Below, in pieces: positions 7,344-13,281 of a stretch of DNA of 13,281 nt. Each line of letters begins with the position of its first letter. Within the stretch, counting starts at the first letter, position 1. The position numbers were made by a program, and so were the translations under genes. The notes beneath the pieces are model-generated. The model was not told where the DNA came from. It saw nothing but the letters and a program-made list of their open reading frames with translations, and did no database searches. Location: positions 1-13,281 of the forward strand of contig CADCQU010000088.1 in the NCBI GenBank assembly GCA_902803635.1, given 5' to 3'. The DNA is from an uncultured Lachnospiraceae bacterium (GTDB lineage: Bacteria > Bacillota > Clostridia > Lachnospirales > Lachnospiraceae).

Positions 7344-8303
7344 ATGCTGCAATATACAGCGGTCGTACCCGCGCTCATCGCATTTGTCGTGACGGCCCTA
7401 TTGGGACCCGTGTTCATCCCGCTTTTGCACCGCCTGAAATTTGGCCAGCCGGAGCGGAAGGTGGGGCTCACGGAGCATTTGAAGAAAAATGGCACTCCGA
7501 CGATGGGCGGGATCATTTTCCTCGTCGGCATCGCGGTGGCGGCGGCCTTCTTCGCCCCCGGAAATCCGAAAATCCTGCCGATTCTCTTCCTCATGCTGGG
7601 CTTCGGACTCGTCGGCTTCCTCGACGATTACCGGAAGGTCACGAAAAAGGATTCGGACGGCATCCGCTGGTGGCAGAAGCTCGGGCTGCAGATCGTGGTT
7701 TTCGTGATCTACGTGCTCCTCTTTCACCAATTCGGGGGCGCGTCGCTCCTCATTCGCCTGCCGTTTACGGGTGGGCAAATGGTGGATATCGGCATTTTCA
7801 CGTACCCGCTGATGTTTTTTGCAATCTGCGGGACGACAAATGGCACGAACCTGACGGACGGGGTGGACGGCCTCCTCTCGTCGGTGACGGCGGTGGTGGC
7901 GGTGTTCTTCCTCTTTGCCTCGGTGGCTCTCCACGGCGGCGTGGAGCCGCTCGCCTCGGCGGTGCTCGGCGGCCTCTGCGGGTTCCTCATTTTTAACGCC
8001 TACCCCGCAAAGGTCTTCATGGGGGATACCGGCTCGCTCGCCCTCGGGGGCTTCGTCGCCGGCATGGCGTACGCGATGAACCTTCCGATTTTCATTCTCA
8101 TCGTAGGCCTCATTTATCTCGTGGAGGCTCTGTCGGTAATTTTGCAGGTCGGGTATTTCAAGCTTACCCACGGGAAGCGCATTTTCCGCATGGCGCCCAT
8201 CCACCACCATTACGAGAAGGGCGGCTGGTCGGAGACGAAGGTGGTCGCGGTCTTCACGGTGGTGACGGGTTTGCTCGTGCTCGTGGGGCTTTGGGCGTTG
8301 TAA
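7344..8303 (+). CDS. mraY: phospho-N-acetylmuramoyl-pentapeptide-transferase
   Basis: MraY moves phospho-MurNAc-pentapeptide from UDP to undecaprenyl phosphate, forming lipid I at the inner face of the membrane. The 319 residues have about ten hydrophobic segments. Family motifs are complete: KKNGTPTMGG (47-56), FLDDYRKV with the Asp pair 94-95, NLTDGVDGL (169-177), FMGDTGSLALGG (225-236) and the triple His in APIHHHYEKGGWSE (284-297). AAAGGAG (7329-7335) lies 8 nt before ATG 7344, an excellent ribosome site. The gene begins 21 nt after the PBP gene and ends 37 nt before murD, consistent with one operon. No unusual residue is seen. Confidence 0.98.
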   Translation: MLQYTAVVPALIAFVVTALLGPVFIPLLHRLKFGQPERKVGLTEHLKKNGTPTMGGIIFLVGIAVAAAFFAPGNPKILPILFLMLGFGLVGFLDDYRKVTKKDSDGIRWWQKLGLQIVVFVIYVLLFHQFGGASLLIRLPFTGGQMVDIGIFTYPLMFFAICGTTNGTNLTDGVDGLLSSVTAVVAVFFLFASVALHGGVEPLASAVLGGLCGFLIFNAYPAKVFMGDTGSLALGGFVAGMAYAMNLPIFILIVGLIYLVEALSVILQVGYFKLTHGKRIFRMAPIHHHYEKGGWSETKVVAVFTVVTGLLVLVGLWAL

Positions 8304-8340
8304 AAAAGATTTTTAGATAATTCGGGTTGGGGGAAATGAC

Positions 8341-9711
8341 ATGGACTGGAATGGAAAAAATGTACTCGTATATGGAGCGGGCCGCAGCGGGATCGGTGCG
8401 GCCGGCCTTCTTTGGCGTCTGGGGGCAAATACGATACTTTATGACGAGAATGCGAATCTGGATATCGAGGAGCTCCTCGGGAAGCTTGTGGATACACCCG
8501 GCGTTTCGGTGATCCTCGGTCCCGTCCAGGAGGAAATCCTGGAAAGCCTCGACCTCGTGGTCCTAAGCCCTGGCGTTCCCCTCGATATTCCAGGGGTTCT
8601 GGCCCTCAAAGAGCGGGGCCTTCCGATCATCGGCGAGGTGGAGCTTGCATTTTCCGTCGAAAAAGGGCGGCTCCTTGCGGTGACAGGGACAAATGGCAAG
8701 ACCACGACGACCTCGCTGCTTGGCAAGATCATGGCGGATTCCGGGACGGAGACGTTCGTGGTCGGCAACATCGGAAATGCCTACACGGGCGAGGTTTTGA
8801 AGACAAATGCCTCCTCCGTGACGGTGGCGGAGATTTCTAGCTTCCAGCTGGAGACGATCCGGAAATTCCACCCGGTCGTCAGCGCGATTCTTAACATCAC
8901 GCCGGACCATCTGAACCGGCACCACACGATGGAGGAGTACGTGCGCGTCAAGGAGTTGGTCGCGGTGAACCAGACGAAGTACGACGTGTGCGTCCTCAAC
9001 TACGAGGACCCGTACCTGCGTGAATTTGGTGAGAGCAAATGCCCTGCCCGCGTGGTGTGGTTTTCCTCGAAGCGGGAGCTTCCGGAGGGGCTTTTCCTAC
9101 GGGACGGCGAGATCATCGTGCGAGAAAACGGGGAGGAGCGGAGCCTTCTTCGGACGGACGAGCTTATCCTCATCGGCCTGCACAATTACGAGAACGTGAT
9201 GGCGGCCGCCGCGGTGGCCCTCGCCGCGGGAGCGGATTTTGCGGGGGTCGCCGAAAGCTGCAAGAGCTTCCATCCGGTTGAGCACCGGATTGAATTTGTC
9301 GAGGAGAAGAAGGGAGTCGCCTGGTACAATGACTCCAAGGGGACGAACCCCGACGCGGCCATCAAGGGCATCGAGGCCATGTCGCGCCCGACGCTTCTCA
9401 TCGCGGGCGGCTACGACAAGCGCTCGGACTACCGCGACTGGATCCTGTCCTTTGACGGGCGCGTGAAGTACCTCGTATTGGAGGGGGAGACCCGCATGGA
9501 CATTCGCAATACGGCCATTTCCTGCGGCTTCCCGGAAGAACGAATTGTGCTATTCGAGAATATGCATGAAGCCTGTGACTTCTGCCGCGACCACGCCGCT
9601 TCGGGCGACGCGGTTCTCCTGTCGCCGGCCTGCGCCTCCTGGGGGGAATTTCCGAATTACGAGGTGAGGGGAGAGAGATTCAAGGCCTATGTCAGGGAAG
9701 AAATCGAATAA
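8341..9711 (+). CDS. murD: UDP-N-acetylmuramoyl-L-alanine--D-glutamate ligase
   Basis: MurD is the cytosolic ATP-dependent ligase that adds D-glutamate to UDP-MurNAc-L-alanine. The 456 residues match the family. The Rossmann-like N-terminal domain opens with NVLVYGAGRSGIGAAGLL (7-24). The ATP loop GTNGKTTTT is at 116-124, AEISSFQLE at 163-171, NITPDHLNRH at 185-194, and the ligase signature EHRIEFV...YNDSKGTNPDA at 314-339. The C-terminal domain holds IAGGYDK (354-360) and LLSPACASWGEFPNY (426-440). ATG 8341 follows GGGGGA (8329-8334) at 6 nt. The 3' end overlaps the longest possible divIB frame by 23 nt. In related clusters ftsW and murG often follow, but here divIB does. Confidence 0.98.
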   Translation: MDWNGKNVLVYGAGRSGIGAAGLLWRLGANTILYDENANLDIEELLGKLVDTPGVSVILGPVQEEILESLDLVVLSPGVPLDIPGVLALKERGLPIIGEVELAFSVEKGRLLAVTGTNGKTTTTSLLGKIMADSGTETFVVGNIGNAYTGEVLKTNASSVTVAEISSFQLETIRKFHPVVSAILNITPDHLNRHHTMEEYVRVKELVAVNQTKYDVCVLNYEDPYLREFGESKCPARVVWFSSKRELPEGLFLRDGEIIVRENGEERSLLRTDELILIGLHNYENVMAAAAVALAAGADFAGVAESCKSFHPVEHRIEFVEEKKGVAWYNDSKGTNPDAAIKGIEAMSRPTLLIAGGYDKRSDYRDWILSFDGRVKYLVLEGETRMDIRNTAISCGFPEERIVLFENMHEACDFCRDHAASGDAVLLSPACASWGEFPNYEVRGERFKAYVREEIE

Positions 9712-11083
9712 TCTGACGGACAAGTTGAAGTTCAGGCGGCCCCCTCGCACTTGCTGCGAGGGGACCGGCGAGAGGTCTAAAACAGCGACCAAGGCGTTGC
9801 GCCATCGCCCGAAGGGCGATTTAATTGCGCAACGCCTGTGTTACAGTTCAGGGCACCTGAACTGTAACACTGAAAACCCGAAAAAAGGAGCGGCTGCGGG
9901 CGGGAAGGAGCCTGCCCATGGCATGACGCGGGGGGGAGGACGCGGAGGTTCCCCGGAAAAAGACCGGGCTAAGGCGCGGAAGAAGACCGGAGTGCCCCGG
10001 AAAAGGATGACACGAAAACGGCGGAAACGCCAGCTTGTCCTTTCGATGGTTCTTCTGGGCGTATCTCTTCTTGCTCTTGGCTTTGTCCTTCTCTTTCAGG
10101 TCCGGGAGGTGGAGGTGGTCGGAAACCACCACTACACGGCGGCGGAGGTCGAGGACCTTGTCATCGACAACCTCTTTGCCAAAAATGCGGCCATTTTGTG
10201 GCTGGGGAACCGCGGACGGAAGCTCCAGGGGAATACCTTTGTCGATACGGTGGATGTCGAGCTCCTGTCCCCCTGGTCGGTGCGCATCCGCGTGGACGAG
10301 AAAAAGCTGGCTGGCTATGTCCGGCTTGGCAAAGCAAACTGGTACTTTGATGGAAAAGGAATCGCGAAGGTAGACAGCGAGGAGACAGAGCTACAGTGCC
10401 TCGCCCGCGTGAAGGGCCTTGGCGATGAGCTTACGGTTACCGGGGATGGGCTTTTGCTCGTCGGGGACCAGGTTCTTGCCCCGAAGGATTTCGACGACGG
10501 GGGGAATTACATCCCGCTGGTGCGCGGCGTGGCCATCCTGGAGCCTCAGCTCGATAAGCAGCTCAATGGGCAGCAGGCGGCCTCCTTCCGCACCATCGCC
10601 GCGATCAAAAATTACATTGACAAATGCACCTTCCGCCCGGACAGCGTGGAGATCCGACCGGAGGGCCGCATCTGGCTCCACATCGGGGACGTCGTCGTGG
10701 ATTTGGGGAGCGACGGGCGCGTCGAGATCAAGCTCCGCGAGCTGGAAGGCATCTACCCGAAGCTTATCGGAAAAAGCGGTGTCCTCCACCTTGAAAACTA
10801 CGACGGGACCAGCAAGCGGGTCATCTTCAGCGGGACGGAGGAAGAGGAGATAACAGAAAGCGCGGATGGTTCGGAAAACGCCGAAAATTCAGAAAATACG
10901 GAAAATACCGAAAATCCAGAAAATACGGAAAATACGGAGAATCCGGAAAATACGGAGAATCCGGATTCTTCGATAAACGCGGAGGAGACAGAGATTCCAC
11001 AGGAGAACCCTGAAATCACTGAGAACACTGGAGACCCGGAGGAACCACAGGACACGGAGCTTCCGCAGGAGGTTCCAGGTTAA
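9689..11083 (+). CDS. divIB: cell division protein DivIB/FtsQ, C-terminally shortened
   Basis: DivIB/FtsQ is a single-span protein whose POTRA and beta domains stabilise the FtsL-DivIC-PBP complex outside the cell. In this frame (464 residues) there is a basic cytoplasmic tail, a span at about 115-136, and the POTRA domain starting VREVEVVGNHHYTAAEVEDL (138-157). The beta domain follows to about 380, then an acidic tail with ten EN[T/P/A/S] triplets (396-425). The start is uncertain. ATG 9689 overlaps murD and makes residues 13-60 encoded by a palindromic element. ATG 9923 has GGGAAGGAG 12 nt upstream, and ATG 10007 gives a short tail just before the span. The stop at 11081 lies inside another palindromic element; the former end seems to be at 11245-11349. 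Confidence 0.85.
   Translation: MSGKKSNNLTDKLKFRRPPRTCCEGTGERSKTATKALRHRPKGDLIAQRLCYSSGHLNCNTENPKKGAAAGGKEPAHGMTRGGGRGGSPEKDRAKARKKTGVPRKRMTRKRRKRQLVLSMVLLGVSLLALGFVLLFQVREVEVVGNHHYTAAEVEDLVIDNLFAKNAAILWLGNRGRKLQGNTFVDTVDVELLSPWSVRIRVDEKKLAGYVRLGKANWYFDGKGIAKVDSEETELQCLARVKGLGDELTVTGDGLLLVGDQVLAPKDFDDGGNYIPLVRGVAILEPQLDKQLNGQQAASFRTIAAIKNYIDKCTFRPDSVEIRPEGRIWLHIGDVVVDLGSDGRVEIKLRELEGIYPKLIGKSGVLHLENYDGTSKRVIFSGTEEEEITESADGSENAENSENTENTENPENTENTENPENTENPDSSINAEETEIPQENPEITENTGDPEEPQDTELPQEVPG
9724..9868. repeat. palindromic element at the divIB start, three hairpins (copy 3)
   Basis: The left end GTTGAAGTTCAGG (9724-9736) and right end CCTGAACTGTAAC (9856-9868) are near-perfect inverted repeats. 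Inside are three stems. The first is CCCCTCGCA/TGCGAGGGG (9741-9763). The second is AGGCGTTGCGC (9792-9802)/GCGCAACGCCT (9827-9837), enclosing ATCGCCC/GGGCGAT. The third is the perfect 15-bp stem 9838-9852/9856-9870 with loop GCA. The left end resembles that of the element at 11077 (GTTAAAGTTCAGG). The internal stems are not shared with the other copies. Confidence 0.7.
10874..10963 (+). repeat. 9-bp in-frame tandem repeat in the divIB tail
   Basis: Ten consecutive 9-bp units of the form GARAAY followed by a variable codon (mostly ACG/ACC or CCG/CCA) encode ENA-ENS-ENT-ENT-ENP-ENT-ENT-ENP-ENT-ENP. The array is more AT-rich than its surroundings. Because 9 bp is a whole number of codons, copy-number change would alter tail length without a frameshift. 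Confidence 0.9.
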
Positions 11084-11246
11084 AGTTCAGGTGACCCAGC
11101 AATCTAGGCTGTACAGCTTTGTAAAAGGCGTGTCATTCTGAGCGAAGCGAAGAATCCCGTAAGGTTTTTCGCAAAGATGACGGGATTCTTCGTCGCTTCG
11201 CTCCTCAGAATGACAAAAAACTAGGAAGCTGAACTGTAACGGTTCC
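11071..11246. repeat. palindromic element inserted in divIB, with GGTTCC flanks (copy 4)
   Basis: GGTTCC occurs at 11071-11076 and again at 11241-11246. Between them lie a left end GTTAAAGTTCAG (11079-11090), the core GTCATTCTGAG...CTCAGAATGAC (11132-11214) with long inverted arms, and a right end CTGAACTGTAAC (11229-11240). Removing one flank copy plus the element (170 bp) joins divIB to the tail at 11245-11349 in frame. The left end is preceded by AG, so the exact border is open. No transposase is present, and mobilisation in trans is an inference. Confidence 0.75.
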
Positions 11247-11349
11247 GAAGACCGCTAAGAACCTGGAAAACGCTGGAAATCCTGAAGCGCCACAGGACGC
11301 AGAACTTACGCAGGAGATGCCGGAAACACAGGAAAATCCGGGCATTTAA
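11245..11349 (+). pseudogene. displaced 3' end of divIB
   Basis: This frame is open from the second GGTTCC to TAA (11347-11349) and encodes 34 residues rich in Asn, Pro, Gln and Glu. It contains GNPEAPQDAELTQEMP, which closely matches the preserved divIB tail segment GDPEEPQDTELPQEVP just before the insertion. It has no start or ribosome site. If the element is removed, it continues the divIB frame exactly (GAG GTT CCG AAG). The best reading is the old C-terminus, no longer translated. Confidence 0.7.
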
Positions 11350-11464
11350 TGCCTGGGAACCCACATTTGCCGAAAGAAGCTGTTCTCCCTTCCAAAAGAA
11401 GAGGGCTGGATGGAATCTTCGTTGGTGCATTTGCCGAAAATGTAAGAAAAAAATAAAAATAAAC

Positions 11465-11493
11465 TTGCGAAATGCGGATATTTTCTATATTAT
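11465..11493 (+). promoter_or_regulatory. sigma-A promoter of ftsZ
   Basis: TTGCGA (11465-11470) and TATTAT (11488-11493) are spaced by exactly 17 bp. An A-rich tract (11433-11463) just upstream could serve as an UP element. The start would lie near 11500, about 130 nt before ftsZ, so ftsZ and nrdR can be expressed apart from the mraZ operon. From the divIB remnant to this promoter (11350-11464) I see no gene, only two CATTTGCCGAAA copies (11364, 11428). Confidence 0.7.
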
Positions 11494-11522
11494 GTCATAA
11501 GGTATATGCTATCCTTCGCGGT

Positions 11523-11590
11523 GCAGGCTTTGGTCTCAAAACCTGCGGCGCGCTCGGAAATCAGGAGGGGCCTTGGCTTTGTCCGAAGGC
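11523..11590 (+). other. structured 5' leader of ftsZ
   Basis: Two stems are visible in the predicted leader. GCAGGCTTT (11523-11531) pairs with AAAACCTGC (11538-11546) with one mismatch. A second stem pairs GCCTTGG (from about 11570) with CCGAAGGC (11583-11590) around a bulge. No T-tract follows either. It matches no riboswitch class that I recognise. Confidence 0.35.
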
Positions 11591-11629
11591 AGGTAAATGC
11601 CGCCCGGAGCGGTGAGAAGGAGGATTATT

Positions 11630-12835
11630 TTGTTAGAAATTACGACCAATGAGCCGATGGCCGCGGCTCGCATCATCGTTGTAGGCGTCGGCGGCGCTGG
11701 AAATAACGCAGTCAACCGCATGGTCGACGAGACCATTGGCGGCGTGGAATTTGTCGCGATCAATACCGATAAGCAGGCGCTTGCGTTCAGCAAGGCCCCG
11801 ACGGTTCTGCAGATCGGCGAGAAGGTCACCAAGGGCCTTGGCGCCGGCGCGAAGCCCGAGGTCGGCGAACAGGCCGCTTCTGAGAGCGCGGAGGAGATCA
11901 AGCAGACCCTGGCGGGCGCGGACATGGTGTTCGTGACCTGCGGCATGGGCGGCGGCACGGGCACGGGCGGTGCGCCGGTCGTGGCGAAGGTCGCCAAGGA
12001 GCTCGGGTGCCTCACGGTCGGCGTCGTGACGAAGCCGTTCCGTTTCGAGGCGAGGAAGCGCATGGACAACGCGCTTACGGGCATCGAGAAGCTCAAGGAC
12101 AACGTGGACACCCTCATCGTGATTCCGAACGACAAGCTTCTTGAGATCGTGGATCGCCGGACGACCATGCCGGAGGCCCTGAAGAAGGCCGACGAGGTGC
12201 TGCAGCAGGCAGTGCAGGGCATTACGGACCTCATCAACCAGGCGGCCCTCATCAACCTTGACTTTGCGGACGTCCAGACGGTCATGACAAATGGCGGTAT
12301 CGCGCACATTGGTATCGGCTTTGCGAAGGGCGATGACAAGGCTCTTGAGGCCGTGCAGAAGGCCGTGGAGAGCCCGCTTCTGGAGACCTCGATCCAGGGT
12401 GCTGCAAATGTCATCATCAACATCCGTGGCGACATTTCGCTCATGGACGCGAACGATGCGGCCAGCTACGTGCAGGAAATCGTCGGCGACGACGCGAACA
12501 TCATCTTCGGCGCGATGTACGACGAGAGCGAGGTGGACAGCTGCATGATCACGGTCATCGCTACGGGCCTTACGGACGTGAACGCGCGTCCGCGCCAGCA
12601 GCAACAGCAGCAGGTCCAGACGCAGCAGCAGGCTCAGGTGCAGCAGTCGCAGGCCCAGACCCAGCAGAAGAAGCAGCAGCCGGACCTCTTTGCGAGCGGG
12701 GCATTTAACAATACGAATGGCAACCGCTACAGCCAGCAGCAGGCTCCCCAGGGTCTCAAGCTCCAGCAGCCGATTCAGCCGACTGTCCAGCAGAAGGACA
12801 TCCAGATTCCGGAGTTCTTGAAAAACAGGAAATAA
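11630..12835 (+). CDS. ftsZ: cell division protein FtsZ
   Basis: FtsZ is the tubulin-like GTPase that forms the division ring at mid-cell. The 401 residues have the GTP-binding start [17 protein letters not shown] (15-31), the tubulin signature GGGTGTG (107-113) and the T7-loop NLDFAD (209-214), whose acidic residues act on the neighbouring subunit's GTP. After the globular core (to about 320) comes a Gln-rich linker (323-388) and the C-terminal binding peptide [12 protein letters not shown] (390-401) for membrane anchors and regulators. The start is TTG 11630, with AAGGAGG (11617-11623) 6 nt upstream and the family-typical opening MLEI. ATG 11597 in the same frame precedes that ribosome site and is rejected. 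ftsA is not adjacent. nrdR follows after 4 nt. Confidence 0.98.
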   Translation: MLEITTNEPMAAARIIVVGVGGAGNNAVNRMVDETIGGVEFVAINTDKQALAFSKAPTVLQIGEKVTKGLGAGAKPEVGEQAASESAEEIKQTLAGADMVFVTCGMGGGTGTGGAPVVAKVAKELGCLTVGVVTKPFRFEARKRMDNALTGIEKLKDNVDTLIVIPNDKLLEIVDRRTTMPEALKKADEVLQQAVQGITDLINQAALINLDFADVQTVMTNGGIAHIGIGFAKGDDKALEAVQKAVESPLLETSIQGAANVIINIRGDISLMDANDAASYVQEIVGDDANIIFGAMYDESEVDSCMITVIATGLTDVNARPRQQQQQQVQTQQQAQVQQSQAQTQQKKQQPDLFASGAFNNTNGNRYSQQQAPQGLKLQQPIQPTVQQKDIQIPEFLKNRK

Positions 12836-12839
12836 AGCA

Positions 12840-13281
12840 ATGAAATGCCCTTTTTGCGGAAAAGACAACACGAAGGTGATGGACTCCCGTCCGATGGAAA
12901 ATGACACGGCCATCCGCAGGCGGCGGCTTTGCGACGCCTGCGGGAGGCGTTTTACGACCTTCGAGAAGGTGGAGCTTCGGCCGGTCATGGTCATCAAGAG
13001 GGACCAGAGCCGCGTCCCCTTCGAGCGGCAGAAAATCGAGGACAGCATCCTCCGCGCCTGCCACAAGCGGCCCGTCTCCGTTGAACAGGTTCGCGCCATC
13101 GTCGATGCGGTGGAGAACGAATTTGTGGGGAGCGGAGAACCCGAGGTGCCGAGCAGCGCGATCGGGGAGAGCGTCATGCGGTATTTGAAGGAGCTCGACG
13201 AGGTGGGCTATGTCCGCTTCGCCAGCGTCTACCGCGAGTTCAAGGACGTGGACACCTTTATGGAGGAGCTTCGGAGCCTCC
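12840..13281 (+). CDS. nrdR: transcriptional repressor NrdR (3' end outside window)
   Basis: NrdR represses ribonucleotide reductase genes when its ATP-cone binds dATP/ATP. The frame is open from ATG 12840 to the window end (147 codons, no stop seen); the family is about 150 residues, so only a few are missing. The zinc ribbon has Cys3, Cys6, Cys31 and Cys34, with the family blocks KVMDSR (12-17) and IRRRRLCDACGRRFTTFE (25-42). The ATP-cone begins MVIKRDQSRVPFERQKI (50-66) and ends VGYVRFASVYREFKDVDTF (122-140). It starts 4 nt after the ftsZ stop, with GGAA in the ftsZ end as a weak ribosome site, so it is probably translated from the ftsZ transcript. Confidence 0.96.
   Translation, partial: MKCPFCGKDNTKVMDSRPMENDTAIRRRRLCDACGRRFTTFEKVELRPVMVIKRDQSRVPFERQKIEDSILRACHKRPVSVEQVRAIVDAVENEFVGSGEPEVPSSAIGESVMRYLKELDEVGYVRFASVYREFKDVDTFMEELRSL

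Noticed and set aside
10874..10963. Regular short repeats that might be a CRISPR array
   Set aside because: The units are 9 bp with no spacers and lie in frame in divIB. They are a coding tandem repeat.
11221..11430. Minus-strand open frame between divIB and ftsZ as a small gene
   Set aside because: It spans the element border and the displaced divIB tail, has no ribosome site and shows no recognisable sequence. The plus-strand continuity with divIB explains this region better.
11633..13177. A very long open frame on the minus strand opposite ftsZ and nrdR
   Set aside because: It is the mirror of two well-recognised genes in GC-rich DNA with strong third-position bias. Its product is low-complexity Leu/Arg/His/Asp sequence with no known motif.

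Overview
This GC-rich window is the core of a division and cell wall (dcw) cluster from a low-GC-phylum Gram-positive lineage. It is most likely a clostridium of the Lachnospiraceae type. The signs are the gene order mraZ-rsmH-ftsL-PBP-mraY-murD-divIB-ftsZ, the Lachnospiraceae-like wording of the MurD N-terminus and of the PBP segment before its active site, and strong AGGAGG-type ribosome sites. All genes lie on the + strand. The taxon is an inference from protein wording, not a database result.

Layout: (1) 1-86, the right part of a palindromic repeat element; (2) a sigma-A-like promoter, then ychF (ATPase) and lgt (prolipoprotein diacylglyceryl transferase); (3) 2248-2755, a gene-free stretch with a second palindromic element, an AT-rich leader, a perfect intrinsic terminator, the mraZ promoter and a three-copy 10-bp MraZ-type operator; (4) mraZ, rsmH, ftsL, a class B PBP, mraY, murD and divIB/ftsQ, closely spaced and probably one transcription unit; (5) 11084-11629, holding a palindromic element inserted in the end of divIB, the displaced divIB tail, and a separate ftsZ promoter with a structured leader; (6) ftsZ and nrdR, the latter cut by the window end.

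How the genes work together: MraY makes lipid I, which later enzymes turn into lipid II, and MurD acts one step earlier in the cytoplasm. The class B PBP cross-links septal peptidoglycan, FtsL and DivIB form the septal regulatory complex with it, and FtsZ builds the ring. MraZ probably represses the operon, and RsmH methylates 16S rRNA. ftsW, murG, murB/C/E/F and ftsA are not in this cluster, and the spoIIGA-sigE-sigG block that often separates ftsZ from nrdR in spore formers is absent.

The most unusual content is not a new protein system but a family of small palindromic elements with GTTACAGTTCAGG-type ends. One copy appears to have inserted into divIB with a GGTTCC target duplication and shortened the protein by about 33 residues; joining the flanks restores the reading frame. 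A second copy lies at the divIB start and is open in its frame. There is also a strong excess of the hexamer CAAATG/CATTTG throughout the window, including three copies at exactly 18-bp spacing in the ychF leader.
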